DNA from: Sphingomonas sp. Leaf412
GTDB taxonomy: Bacteria; Pseudomonadota; Alphaproteobacteria; Sphingomonadales; Sphingomonadaceae
Assembly: GCF_001425405.1 (NCBI RefSeq)
Contig: NZ_LMQP01000003.1
Location: 1,131,678 to 1,195,677, forward strand
Length of the DNA: 64,000 nucleotides
Reading direction: 5' to 3'
Of this stretch, positions 42,162 to 50,458 are shown in pieces. The notes below the pieces were generated by a model. It was not told where the DNA came from, ran no database searches, and saw only the letters and a program-made list of their open reading frames with translations. The position numbers were made by a program, and so were the translations under genes. The number at the start of each line of letters is the position of its first letter. Position 1 is the first letter of the stretch.

Positions 42162-43763
42162 CTACGCCGCAACCTTCGGCGCCGCCTCGCGCACGCCCTG
42201 ATCGACATGCTCCGAGAACTGCGCGAAATTCTCCACGAACAGGTCGACCAGCTTCGCCGCGGTGGCGTCATATTCCGCCTTGTCCGCCCAGGTGCTGCGC
42301 GGATCGAGGATCGCGGCGTCGACGCCGGGGACCGCGACCGGCACCTTGAAGCCGAAGTTGGGATCGGTGCGGAACTCCACGTCGTTCAGGCTGCCGTCGA
42401 GCGCGGCGTTCAGCAGCGCGCGAGTCGCCTTGATCGGCATGCGGTTGCCGACGCCGTACTTGCCCCCGGTCCAGCCGGTGTTGACCAGCCAGCAATCGAC
42501 GGATCCGCGCGCGATCCGCTCCTTCAGCAGGTTGCCGTACACCGACGGATGCCGCGGCATGAACGGCGCACCGAAACAGGTGGAGAAGGTCGCGTCCGGC
42601 TCGGTCACGCCGATCTCGGTCCCCGCGACGCGCGCGGTATAGCCGGACAGGAAATGGTACATCGCCTGATCCGGCGTCAGCTTCGCGATCGGGGGCAGGA
42701 TGCCATAGGCGTCCGCGGTCAGCATGACGATGTTCGACGGCACCCCGCCCATGTTCTCGTCCGACGAGTTCGGGATGAAGTCGATCGGGTACGCACCGCG
42801 CGAATTCTCGGCGAGGCTGTTGTCGTCCAGGTCGAGCTGGCGCGTGACCTCGTCCATCACCACGTTCTCCAGCACGGTGCCGAAGCGCTTCGTCGTCGCG
42901 AAGATCTCGGGCTCCGCATCCGCCGAAAGGCGGATCATCTTGGCGTAGCAGCCGCCTTCGAAGTTGAAGACCGCGGTGTCGGACCAGCCATGCTCGTCGT
43001 CGCCGATCAGCGTGCGCTGCGGATCCGCCGACAGCGTCGTCTTGCCCGTACCCGACAGGCCGAAGAACACCGCGGTGCGCCCGTCCGGCCCCATGTTGGC
43101 GGAACAATGCATCGGCATGACGCCGGTGGGCGGCAGCAGATAGTTCAGGATGCCGAACACCGACTTCTTCATCTCACCGGCATATTTCGTGCCGCCGATC
43201 AGGATCAGCTTCTCGGTGAAGTTCACCGCGATGACGGTTTCGGACCGGGTGCCGTGACGCGCCGGATCGGCGCGGAACGTCGGCAGGTCGATGATCGTGT
43301 AATCGGCCTCAAACCCCTTCAGCTCGGGCTCCTCGGGCCGCACCAGCATCGTGCGGATGAACAGATTGTGCCACGCCAGTTCGTTGACGACGCGGACGCG
43401 CACGCGATGCCCCGGCTGCGATCCGCCGAACAGGTCCTGCACGAACAGGTCGCTCTTCGTGCGCAGCGCGGTCAGGAAATCCTCCTTCAGCGCGGCGAAA
43501 TGCGCGGGCGTCATGCCCTTGTTCGACTTGCCCCACCACACGGTGTCCTGCGTCTCGGCGTCCTGCACGATGAACTTGTCCTGTGCGGACCGCCCGGTGT
43601 GCGCCCCCGTCTCGACGACCAGCGGGCCGTCGGCGGACAATTTGCCCTCCCCGCGCGCCACCGCGGCTTCGACCAGACGGGCGGTCACCAGGTTCCAGTG
43701 CAGGGTGGCGCGGGTCTCGATCCCCTGGGCTTCCAGCCCGGCGTCAGGAATGCGGTCGCTCAA
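42162..43763 (-). CDS. pckA: Phosphoenolpyruvate carboxykinase (ATP)
   Basis: A 533-residue ATP-type enzyme that turns oxaloacetate into PEP for gluconeogenesis. It has [20 protein letters not shown], the P-loop [14 protein letters not shown], and the metal-binding [19 protein letters not shown]. The C-terminal adenine-binding region [19 protein letters not shown] is intact. It lies divergent from chvI, the arrangement of many alphaproteobacteria. A consensus-like promoter and a 14-bp palindrome lie in the 130-bp divergent region. Confidence 0.96.
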   Translation of the reverse strand: MSDRIPDAGLEAQGIETRATLHWNLVTARLVEAAVARGEGKLSADGPLVVETGAHTGRSAQDKFIVQDAETQDTVWWGKSNKGMTPAHFAALKEDFLTALRTKSDLFVQDLFGGSQPGHRVRVRVVNELAWHNLFIRTMLVRPEEPELKGFEADYTIIDLPTFRADPARHGTRSETVIAVNFTEKLILIGGTKYAGEMKKSVFGILNYLLPPTGVMPMHCSANMGPDGRTAVFFGLSGTGKTTLSADPQRTLIGDDEHGWSDTAVFNFEGGCYAKMIRLSADAEPEIFATTKRFGTVLENVVMDEVTRQLDLDDNSLAENSRGAYPIDFIPNSSDENMGGVPSNIVMLTADAYGILPPIAKLTPDQAMYHFLSGYTARVAGTEIGVTEPDATFSTCFGAPFMPRHPSVYGNLLKERIARGSVDCWLVNTGWTGGKYGVGNRMPIKATRALLNAALDGSLNDVEFRTDPNFGFKVPVAVPGVDAAILDPRSTWADKAEYDATAAKLVDLFVENFAQFSEHVDQGVREAAPKVAA

Positions 43764-43788
43764 CGGAAAATCCCCTCAATACGCGTCG

Positions 43789-43802
43789 TGCATACGTATG
43801 CA
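43789..43802. promoter_or_regulatory. 14-bp perfect palindrome, probable operator of pckA
   Basis: TGCATACGTATGCA is a perfect palindrome with a central CG, the form favoured by LacI/GalR-type repressors. It lies just downstream of the predicted pckA promoter (about +6 to +19) and 26 bp before the pckA start codon. In rhizobia a LacI-type protein, PckR, controls pckA; the link here is inference. Confidence 0.55.
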
Positions 43803-43814
43803 TCACAAAGGTCG

Positions 43815-43843
43815 CGCATATCGGCGGTCGCGCGGGGCGTCAA
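43815..43843 (-). promoter_or_regulatory. Promoter of pckA
   Basis: On the minus strand TTGACG (43843-43838) is followed after exactly 17 bp by TATGCG (43820-43815). Transcription would start near 43808 and run through the palindrome at 43789-43802. For chvI, TTGACC at 43856-43861 with a poor -10 (TAGCGC) is the only candidate. Confidence 0.6.
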
Positions 43844-43893
43844 ACGGCGCCCGCATTGACCTTTCCCGCATTTGGACTAGCGCTGCTCCCACG

Positions 43894-44598
43894 ATGACCG
43901 CCACGATCGCCCTGGTCGACGACGACCGCAACATCCTCACCTCGGTCTCGATCGCGCTCCAGACCGAAGGCTTCCTGACGCGCCTGTATTCCGACGGCGA
44001 AACCGCGTTGAAGGCGCTGGTCGAGAATCCGTGCGACCTGGCCATCCTCGACATCAAGATGCCCCAGATGGACGGGCTGGAGCTGCTGCGCCGGCTGCGC
44101 GAGAAGAGCCAGGTGCCCGTTATCTTCCTGACCAGCAAGGACGACGAGCTGGACGAGGCGCTGGGCCTGGCCATGGGCGCGGACGACTATATTGCGAAGC
44201 CGTTCAGCCAGCGGCTGCTTATCGCGCGCATCCGCGCCATCCTGCGCCGTGCCGAACTGGCGAGCGCGCCGGACGATGCGGCGGCGGAGATACAGGGCCC
44301 TTTGGAACGCGGGCGGCTGGTGATGGACCCCGCACGCCACAGGGTGACGTGGGACGGCAGGCCCGTGACGCTGACCGTCACCGAGTTCCTGATCCTCGAA
44401 ACGCTCGCGACCCGGCCGGGGATCGTGAAGACGCGCAACCAGTTGATGGACGCGGCGTATCAGGACGACATCTACGTCGACGATCGCACGATCGATTCGC
44501 ACATAAAGCGCGTGCGCCGGAAATTCCGCGAGGTGGACGACACCTTCGATTCGATCGAGACATTGTACGGTGCCGGCTATCGCTTCTCCGAGGAGTGA
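43894..44598 (+). CDS. chvI: Response regulator ChvI
   Basis: A 234-residue OmpR-type regulator. The receiver has Asp9/Asp10, phospho-acceptor Asp53 in [12 protein letters not shown], and Lys in IFLTSKDDE. The DNA-binding winged helix includes [20 protein letters not shown] and ends [13 protein letters not shown]. With ChvG it controls envelope, acid and metabolic responses in alphaproteobacteria. Gene order pckA / chvI-chvG-hprK and the high conservation of [20 protein letters not shown] favour ChvI over other OmpR regulators. chvG follows after 7 bp. Confidence 0.92.
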   Translation: MTATIALVDDDRNILTSVSIALQTEGFLTRLYSDGETALKALVENPCDLAILDIKMPQMDGLELLRRLREKSQVPVIFLTSKDDELDEALGLAMGADDYIAKPFSQRLLIARIRAILRRAELASAPDDAAAEIQGPLERGRLVMDPARHRVTWDGRPVTLTVTEFLILETLATRPGIVKTRNQLMDAAYQDDIYVDDRTIDSHIKRVRRKFREVDDTFDSIETLYGAGYRFSEE

Positions 44599-44605
44599 GG
44601 CGCGC

Positions 44606-46153
44606 ATGGCGGATCAGGCGACTCGCTGGTCCGGGCGCGTCTCGCTCACGCCGCGCATCCTGGCCGTCAACGCCATCGCTTTGCTCATGCTGGCGGGCGG
44701 TTTCTTCTACCTCGACACCTTCCGCAGCCGCATCCTCGACGAGCGCGAGGCGCAATCGGCGCGGGAGGCACGGTTGATGGCGGAGGCGCTCGGCGCGGTG
44801 GCGCCGGACGCGCGCGCGGCGCTGCTGGGGCGGCTGGCGGCCGATACGGGTACCAGGCTGCGGCTGTACGACCGCGCGGGGACGAAGGTGGCCGATTCGG
44901 TGGCGCAGGGTGTCGCGAACTTCCGGCTGGTCGATCCGACCACCGACGGCTGGGGACAGCGCAGCGCACGCTGGCTGGACGCGATCATCGATATCGTCGT
45001 CGGTGCCCGCCGGGCGCCGCTGTACCGCGACCGCAGCGATGCGGCGCGCTGGCCCGATCTGCGCGCGGTGGCGGGGGGCGCGGTGCAATCCACGACGATC
45101 TGGCGCGCGCCCGATCGGACGCCGGTCGTCACCGCGGCAGCGGCGCTGTCGTCGGGCGAGCGCCTCCTGTCCGCGGTCAACGCGCGCGACGTGACCGAGC
45201 GGGTTCGCGTGGAGCGGTTCCGCCTGTCGGTGGTTCTGATCGTCGTCGCCGCGATCAGCCTGGCGCTGTCGCTGTTCCTGGCGCGCACGATCGTCAACCC
45301 GCTCCGCCGCCTCGCGCGCGCCGCCGTCCGCGTCCGCCTCGGTCGCGCGCGGGAGGTGGTCGTGCCGCGACTGCCCGACCGGCGCGACGAGATCGGGATG
45401 CTGGCACGCGCCCTGTCGGACATGAGCCTCGCGCTGCGCGCCCGGATCGACGCGACGGAGGCGTTCGCGGCGGACGTGACGCACGAACTGAAGAACCCGC
45501 TCGCCTCCCTACGATCCGCCGCCGATGCGCTGGAACGCGTCGAGAATCCGGACCAGCGCGCGCAATTGCTGGCCATCGTGTCGGACGACGTGCGCCGGCT
45601 CGACCGGCTCATCAGCGACATCTCCGACGCCTCCCGCCTCGACGCGCAGCTCGCCCGCGCGACGTTCGAGGCGGTGGACGTCGGCGACATGCTGGCCGCG
45701 CAGGTGGCGGCGCGGGCCGCCCGCGGCATCCCCCGCGGCGTGCGCCTGCGGCTGGACCGCCGCGCCGACGAGCCGCTGGTCGTGCTGGGCGAGGGCGCGC
45801 GGCTGGAACGCGTGTTCGCGAACCTGATCGACAATGCGGTATCCTTCTCCCCCGCGGACGGCACCGTCTCGATCGCGGCGCGGCGCAGCGACGACGATCT
45901 GGAGGTGCGCGTCGAGGACGAGGGGCCGGGCGTGCCGGAGGAGGCGCGCGAATCGATCTTCCGCCGCTTTCACTCGGTCCGTCCCTCGGCGGAGGCGTTC
46001 GGCGAGCATTCGGGCCTCGGCCTCGCCATCGCACGGACGATCGTGGAGGGGCATCAGGGCGAGATATCGGTGGAGCCGCGCGAGGACCGGTTGCAGGGGG
46101 CGCGCTTCGTCGTCCGCCTGCCCTTGGCCGATGCGCGGCGGATCGAGGAATGA
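44606..46153 (+). CDS. chvG: Sensor histidine kinase ChvG
   Basis: A 515-residue inner-membrane kinase. A first membrane helix (ILAVNAIALLMLAGGFFYL) is followed by a periplasmic sensor of about 160 residues and a second helix near VVLIVVAAISLALSLFLART. Then come HAMP, the H-box FAADVTHELKNPLASLRSA with the phospho-histidine, and the ATPase domain (NLIDNAVSFSP, DEGPGVPEEARESIFRRFHS, GLGLAIARTIVEGH). The periplasmic part in relatives binds the inhibitor ExoR; none is encoded here. It overlaps hprK by 4 bp. Confidence 0.92.
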   Translation: MADQATRWSGRVSLTPRILAVNAIALLMLAGGFFYLDTFRSRILDEREAQSAREARLMAEALGAVAPDARAALLGRLAADTGTRLRLYDRAGTKVADSVAQGVANFRLVDPTTDGWGQRSARWLDAIIDIVVGARRAPLYRDRSDAARWPDLRAVAGGAVQSTTIWRAPDRTPVVTAAAALSSGERLLSAVNARDVTERVRVERFRLSVVLIVVAAISLALSLFLARTIVNPLRRLARAAVRVRLGRAREVVVPRLPDRRDEIGMLARALSDMSLALRARIDATEAFAADVTHELKNPLASLRSAADALERVENPDQRAQLLAIVSDDVRRLDRLISDISDASRLDAQLARATFEAVDVGDMLAAQVAARAARGIPRGVRLRLDRRADEPLVVLGEGARLERVFANLIDNAVSFSPADGTVSIAARRSDDDLEVRVEDEGPGVPEEARESIFRRFHSVRPSAEAFGEHSGLGLAIARTIVEGHQGEISVEPREDRLQGARFVVRLPLADARRIEE

Positions 46154-46563
46154 GCGGCGCGACCATCCACGCCACGACCGTCGCGATCCGCGGCCACGGC
46201 GTGCTGCTGACCGGCGTTTCGGGCGCGGGGAAGTCCGACCTCGCGCTGCGGCTGATCGATCGCGGCGCGGAACTGGTGGCGGACGACTATACCGACCTGA
46301 CCGTCGTCGACGGCCGGCTCGTCGCCCGCGCGCCCGCCACGATCGCGGGGAAGATGGAGGTGCGCGGGCTCGGCATCCTCGAACGCCCCTTCCGGTCCCA
46401 CGCGACCGTGCTACTGGCGGTCCGGCTGGCGGCGGAGGAACGGATGCCGTGCGACGACGTCGTGCGCATCGCGGGGGTGGACGTGGCGCAGGTCACGATC
46501 GCCCCCTTTCCCGCATCCGCCCCGCTGAAGGTCGAACTGGCGCTGGAAAGGCTGATCCGATGA
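46150..46563 (+). CDS. hprK: Short HPr kinase/phosphorylase
   Basis: A 137-residue protein that is only the catalytic domain of HprK, as in other alphaproteobacteria. The P-loop is GVSGAGKSD (residues 22-30) and the HprK segment RGAELVADDYTDLTV follows. It would phosphorylate HPr on the regulatory serine and so affect the nitrogen-related PTS. It overlaps chvG upstream and rapZ downstream, both ATGA. The N-terminal sensor domain of Gram-positive HprK is absent as expected. Confidence 0.92.
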   Translation: MSGATIHATTVAIRGHGVLLTGVSGAGKSDLALRLIDRGAELVADDYTDLTVVDGRLVARAPATIAGKMEVRGLGILERPFRSHATVLLAVRLAAEERMPCDDVVRIAGVDVAQVTIAPFPASAPLKVELALERLIR

Positions 46564-47489
46564 GCGACCCGGACACGCGGATCGAGGTGCTGATCGTCAC
46601 CGGCATGTCGGGCGCGGGGCGCGTGACCGTGATGAAGACGCTGGAGGATCTGGGCTGGGAGGTGATCGACAACCTTCCCATGACCCTGCTCGCGCCGATG
46701 CTGGAGACGGAACAGCGCGACGGCCGCGGGCCGCGACCGCTGGCGCTCGGGCTCGGCACGCAGACGCGCGATTTCGACCCCGAAACCGCGATCGCGGTGA
46801 TCGACGACCTGCGCGCCACCGGGCGGTTCGAGATCGGCGTCCTGTTCCTCGACTGCGCCACGCACGAACTGGAGCGCCGCTACGACGAGACGCGGCGGCG
46901 GCATCCGATGGCGGCGGACCGGCCCGCGCGCGACGGGATCGTGGGCGAGCGCAGCTGCCTGGCGCCGCTGCGCGCCTGGGCGAACCGGCTGGTCGATACC
47001 ACCGCGCTCAGCGCGCACGATCTGGCGGCCGATATCCGGCGCACCTTCGCGCGCGACGGCCTGGGCGGGACGACGCTGTCGATCCAGTCGTTCGGCTTCG
47101 CGCGCGGACTGCCCGCCGACGCGGACCTCGTTTTCGACATGCGCTTCCTGCGCAATCCGCACTGGGACGACGCGCTGCGCCCGTTGACGGGCCGCGATCC
47201 CGCCGTCGCCGCCTATGTCGCCGCCGACCCCGCCTATGAAGAGGCGGTCGGCCGAGTCGAGGACCTGCTCCTCCTGCTGCTCCCGCGCTATCGGGCGGAA
47301 GGCAAGCCCTATGTCACGATCGCGTTCGGCTGTACCGGAGGGAAACACCGGTCCGTCCACGTCGCGGAACGGGTCGCGAAGCGGTTGCGCGAGGCGGGGT
47401 TTTCGCCCACCATCGTGCATCGCGACCTGGCATCGGCACCACAGGATGCGCTCGAGGGACGGCCGCGTCCCATGACGACGCGCCCGTGA
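46560..47489 (+). CDS. rapZ: RapZ-family RNase adapter / nucleotide-binding protein with an altered P-loop
   Basis: A 309-residue RapZ (YvcJ) family protein. In enteric bacteria RapZ guides RNase E to the small RNA GlmZ and senses glucosamine-6-phosphate. The N-terminal domain has GMSGAGRVTVMKTLEDLGW and the C-terminal domain AFGCTGGKHRSVHVAERV, the sugar-phosphate site. The Walker A sequence (residues 15-22) reads GMSGAGRV where the family normally has GxSGAGKS, so the lysine and serine are both replaced. Other conserved stretches are intact. It overlaps hprK by 4 bp. Confidence 0.9.
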   Translation: MSDPDTRIEVLIVTGMSGAGRVTVMKTLEDLGWEVIDNLPMTLLAPMLETEQRDGRGPRPLALGLGTQTRDFDPETAIAVIDDLRATGRFEIGVLFLDCATHELERRYDETRRRHPMAADRPARDGIVGERSCLAPLRAWANRLVDTTALSAHDLAADIRRTFARDGLGGTTLSIQSFGFARGLPADADLVFDMRFLRNPHWDDALRPLTGRDPAVAAYVAADPAYEEAVGRVEDLLLLLLPRYRAEGKPYVTIAFGCTGGKHRSVHVAERVAKRLREAGFSPTIVHRDLASAPQDALEGRPRPMTTRP

Positions 47490-47542
47490 AGACGGGGCGA
47501 TGAGAACGGGGCGATGAAGACGGTCCAATGAACGGGATTTCA

Positions 47543-47956
47543 ATGCAGATGATCGGGCTCGTGCTCGTGACCCACGGGCGGCTCGCCGACGAATTCGTGA
47601 CCGCGATGGAACATGTCGTCGGCCCGCAGAAGCAGATCGCGACGGTCTGCATCGGCCCGGAGGACGACATGGAGGGGCGGCGCGCGGACATCGCGAACGC
47701 CATCGCCGACGTCGACGCGGGGCGCGGCGTGATCGTGCTGACCGACCTGTTCGGGGGCACGCCCTCGAACCTCGCGATCAGCCTGATGGAGCGCGGACGC
47801 GTGGAGGTGATCGCGGGGATCAACCTGCCGATGCTGATCCGCCTGGAATCCGCGCGCAAGGCGATGACCGTGGTGGCCGCCGTCGCCGCGGCGCGGGAGG
47901 CGGGGCGCAAGTACATCTCGGTCGCGTCCGAGGTTCTGGGCGAGGCCGCGGCATGA
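47543..47956 (+). CDS. PTS EIIA component, mannose type
   Basis: A 137-residue EIIA-Man-fold protein: MIGLVLVTHGRLADEFVTAM with the phospho-accepting His11, TDLFGGTPSNLAIS in the middle, and GINLPMLIRLESAR. Alphaproteobacteria use it as the end of a regulatory phosphorelay (PTS-Ntr), not for sugar import; no EIIB/EIIC genes are here. In-frame ATGs occur at 47528, 47543 and 47549; GGGA at 47533-47536 has best spacing to 47543. It overlaps the HPr gene by 4 bp. Confidence 0.9.
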   Translation: MQMIGLVLVTHGRLADEFVTAMEHVVGPQKQIATVCIGPEDDMEGRRADIANAIADVDAGRGVIVLTDLFGGTPSNLAISLMERGRVEVIAGINLPMLIRLESARKAMTVVAAVAAAREAGRKYISVASEVLGEAAA

Positions 47957-48222
47957 GCGTCTCGCGCGAGGTGCCGATCACCAACCGCCGCGGGCTGCAC
48001 GCGCGCGCCAGCGCGAAGTTCGTGACCCTCGCCAGCGCGCAGCCGATCGCGGTCGCGGTGGCGAAGGGCGGGTCCACCGTCACCGGCACGTCGATCATGG
48101 GCCTGATGATGCTGGGCGCCGCGCGCGGCGACACGATCGTCATCAGCGCGGAGGGCGACGGCGCGGAGGCGGTGGTCGCCACGATGTGCGCGCTGGTCGA
48201 GGACAAGTTCGGGGAGGAATGA
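47953..48222 (+). CDS. ptsH: HPr phosphocarrier protein
   Basis: An 89-residue HPr: ITNRRGLHARASAKFV holds the catalytic His16, and GTSIMGLMMLGA holds the regulatory Ser47 that HprK would phosphorylate. It carries phosphate from enzyme I to the EIIA encoded just before it. Enzyme I (ptsP or ptsI) is not in the window. It is the last gene of the chvI-chvG-hprK-rapZ-EIIA-HPr run. Confidence 0.94.
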   Translation: MSVSREVPITNRRGLHARASAKFVTLASAQPIAVAVAKGGSTVTGTSIMGLMMLGAARGDTIVISAEGDGAEAVVATMCALVEDKFGEE

Positions 48223-48267
48223 GCGGCGTGGGGTGACCCCCGCCCTCCGTCCCGCTAACGCCGCATC

Positions 48268-49083
48268 ATGCCGCGCGAGATCACCGCCTTTTCCAACCCG
48301 CTCGTGAAGCGCGTGCAGGGATTGCGCGACAAGCGCCATCGCCGCGAGGAGGGGCTGTTCGTCGCGGAGGGGCTGCGCATCCTGACCGAGGCGCGCGAAA
48401 CCGGCCGCCTGCCCGTCCACCTGTTCTACGCCGCGGACAGCGCGGGGCATCCGCTGGTCCACGCCCTGTCGATCGCGGTCGAGGAGGCTGGGGGCGATTC
48501 GATCCAGACCAGCCCCGCGATCCTGTCGAAGCTGTCGGGGAAGGACAATCCGCAGGCCGTCGTCGGCGTGTTCGAACAGTTCGGGGCGACGCTGGCGGAC
48601 CTCGACCGCCATGCCGCCCCGATCTGGCTGGTGGCCGAACGGCTGCGCGATCCGGGCAACCTCGGCACGATCCTGCGCACCGGGGATGCGGTGGGGGCGG
48701 GCGGGCTGATCCTGATCGGGGACTGCGTCGATCCCTTCTCGACCGAGGCGGTGCGCGCCAGCATGGGGGCATTGTTCACCATCCCGATCGTGCAGACCGG
48801 CTGGACGTCGTTCCTTGACTGGCTGCGCGCCGGGGCGGGGCAGCTGGTCGGGCTGAGCCTGCAAACCGACCACGACTATCGCGGCGCGGCCTATACTGCG
48901 CCGACGTTCCTGCTGACGGGGAACGAGGCGCAGGGACTGCCGGAGGAATATGAGGCGGCGTGCGACCTGCTGGTGAAGCTGCCGATGCGGGGCAAAGCGG
49001 ACAGCCTGAACGCCGCGGTGGCGACCGCGGTGATGGCGTATGAGGTGCTGGCGCGGCAGCATTCGCCGTCATTGCGAGCGTAG
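48268..49083 (+). CDS. SpoU/TrmH-family RNA 2'-O-methyltransferase
   Basis: A 271-residue SPOUT methyltransferase of rRNA or tRNA. The N-terminal substrate domain begins ITAFSNPLVKRVQGLRDKRH. The knotted SAM-binding domain has VAERLRDPGNLGTILRTGDA, the GNEAQGLPEEYEA motif, and LPMRGKADSLNAAVATAVMAYEV, all three SpoU motifs. TrmH/RlmB/TsnR specificity cannot be told. Its last four codons and stop (SLRA, TAG) are supplied by the palindromic repeat that starts at 49067. Confidence 0.9.
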   Translation: MPREITAFSNPLVKRVQGLRDKRHRREEGLFVAEGLRILTEARETGRLPVHLFYAADSAGHPLVHALSIAVEEAGGDSIQTSPAILSKLSGKDNPQAVVGVFEQFGATLADLDRHAAPIWLVAERLRDPGNLGTILRTGDAVGAGGLILIGDCVDPFSTEAVRASMGALFTIPIVQTGWTSFLDWLRAGAGQLVGLSLQTDHDYRGAAYTAPTFLLTGNEAQGLPEEYEAACDLLVKLPMRGKADSLNAAVATAVMAYEVLARQHSPSLRA

Positions 49084-49142
49084 CGACGCAATCCGGGGCC
49101 GCGCGCGAAACACTGGATTGCTTCGCTACGCGCGCAATGACG
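49067..49142. repeat. Palindromic repeat, CGTCATTGCGAGCG family, first copy
   Basis: The left arm CGTCATTGCGAGCGTAGCGA and right arm TTCGCTACGCGCGCAATGACG are near complements, with an inner pair AATCC/GGATT. It overlaps the end of the methyltransferase gene and provides its stop codon. A second copy is at 56258-56333. Confidence 0.87.
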
Positions 49143-49147
49143 AGCGG

Positions 49148-50314
49148 TCAGAACGACCGCGGCATCCCCAGAACATGCTCGCCGACGAAGCTCAAAATCA
49201 GGTTCGAGCTGACCGGCGCCACCTGATACAGGCGCGTTTCGCGGAACTTGCGCTCCACGTCGTAATCCGCCGCGAACCCGAAGCCGCCGTGCGTTTGCAG
49301 GCAGGCGTTGGCCGCCTTCCACGACGATTCCGCCGCCAGATGCTTCGCCATGTTCGCCTCCGCCCCGCACGGCCGATGCGCGTCGAACAGGCGGCAGGCC
49401 TCGTAGCGCATCAGGTCCGCGGCGCGGATGTCCATATACGCCTGCGCGATCGGGAACTGGATCCCCTGGTTCTTCGCGATCGGGCGATCGAACACGATCC
49501 GCTCGCTGCCGTATTTCGCCGCGCGTTCCACGAACCAGTAACCGTCGCCGATACATTCCGCCGCGATCAGCGCGCGTTCGGCGTTCAGCCCGTCCATGAT
49601 GTAGCGGAACCCCTTCCCCTCCTCCCCGATCAGGTTTTCGGCCGGGATCTCGAGATCGTCGAAGAACACCTCGTTCGTCTCGTGGTTGACCATGTTGCGG
49701 ATCGGGCGGACCTCCATGCCCTTGCCGATCGATTGCTTCAGGTCGACCAGGAAGACCGACAGCCCGTCCGCCTTCTTCGCGACCTGCTCGACGGGGGTCG
49801 TGCGCGCCAGGAGGATCATCAGGTCGCTGTGCTGGATGCGGCTGATCCACACCTTCTGCCCGTTCACGACGTAGCGGTCGCCGCGCCTGTCCGCGCGGGT
49901 CTTCAGCTTCGTCGTGTCCGTCCCCGTCGTCGGCTCGGTCACCGCCATGGATTGCAATCGCAGCTCCCCGCTGGCGATCGCGGGCAGGTAGCGCGCCTTC
50001 TGCGCGTCCGATCCGTGGCGCAGCAGCGTGTTCATGTTGTACATCTGCCCGTGGCAGGCGCCCGAATTGCCGCCCGCGCGGTTGATCTCCTCCATGATGA
50101 CCGACGCCTCGGTCAGGCCCAGTCCCGCGCCGCCGAATTCCTCGGGGATCAGCGCCGCCATCCACCCCGCCTTGGTCAGCGCGTCGACGAACGCCTCGGG
50201 ATAGGCGCGGGCGTCGTCCACCTCGCGGAAATAGGAATCGCCGAACCCGCCGACGAGGGCGCGGATCGCGTCGCGCAGGTCCTGATGATCGGCGGAGGCG
50301 GTGGGGATGCTCAT
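49148..50314 (-). CDS. Acyl-CoA dehydrogenase
   Basis: A 388-residue FAD flavoenzyme. It has AALIPEEFGGAGLGLTEAS, the substrate/FAD stretch AVTEPTTGTDTTKLKT, VNGQKVWISRIQHSD, and QTHGGFGFAADYDVERKFRE near the end. At the place of the usual catalytic Glu (YEGTxE) it reads YQVAPVSS, so the base must lie elsewhere, as in some acyl-CoA dehydrogenase subfamilies. The C terminus LGMPRSF is typical of this subgroup. A start at 50326 is also in frame. It is transcribed away from kynU. Substrate unknown. Confidence 0.88.
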   Translation of the reverse strand: MSIPTASADHQDLRDAIRALVGGFGDSYFREVDDARAYPEAFVDALTKAGWMAALIPEEFGGAGLGLTEASVIMEEINRAGGNSGACHGQMYNMNTLLRHGSDAQKARYLPAIASGELRLQSMAVTEPTTGTDTTKLKTRADRRGDRYVVNGQKVWISRIQHSDLMILLARTTPVEQVAKKADGLSVFLVDLKQSIGKGMEVRPIRNMVNHETNEVFFDDLEIPAENLIGEEGKGFRYIMDGLNAERALIAAECIGDGYWFVERAAKYGSERIVFDRPIAKNQGIQFPIAQAYMDIRAADLMRYEACRLFDAHRPCGAEANMAKHLAAESSWKAANACLQTHGGFGFAADYDVERKFRETRLYQVAPVSSNLILSFVGEHVLGMPRSF

Positions 50315-50363
50315 GCGCGTCGGCATAACGCGAGTTATGGCGGGATGCTACCGCCGGCGCATC

Positions 50364-50418
50364 GTGCCTCCGCGAAGGCGGAGGCCCAGTCCGGGTCGCC
50401 GCCGCCCGCGGGGACACA
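50364..50418. repeat. Double-hairpin repeat, GCGAAGGCGG family, upstream of kynU
   Basis: The left hairpin GCCTCCGC-GAAG-GCGGAGGC is perfect; the right half (from GGGTCGCCGCCG) is decayed. It lies in the divergent gap between the acyl-CoA dehydrogenase and kynU, ending 40 bp before the kynU start. Confidence 0.8.
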
Positions 50419-50458
50419 AAAAGGTGACGGCGCTTGTGGGTCCCGGTACACCTTCTCC

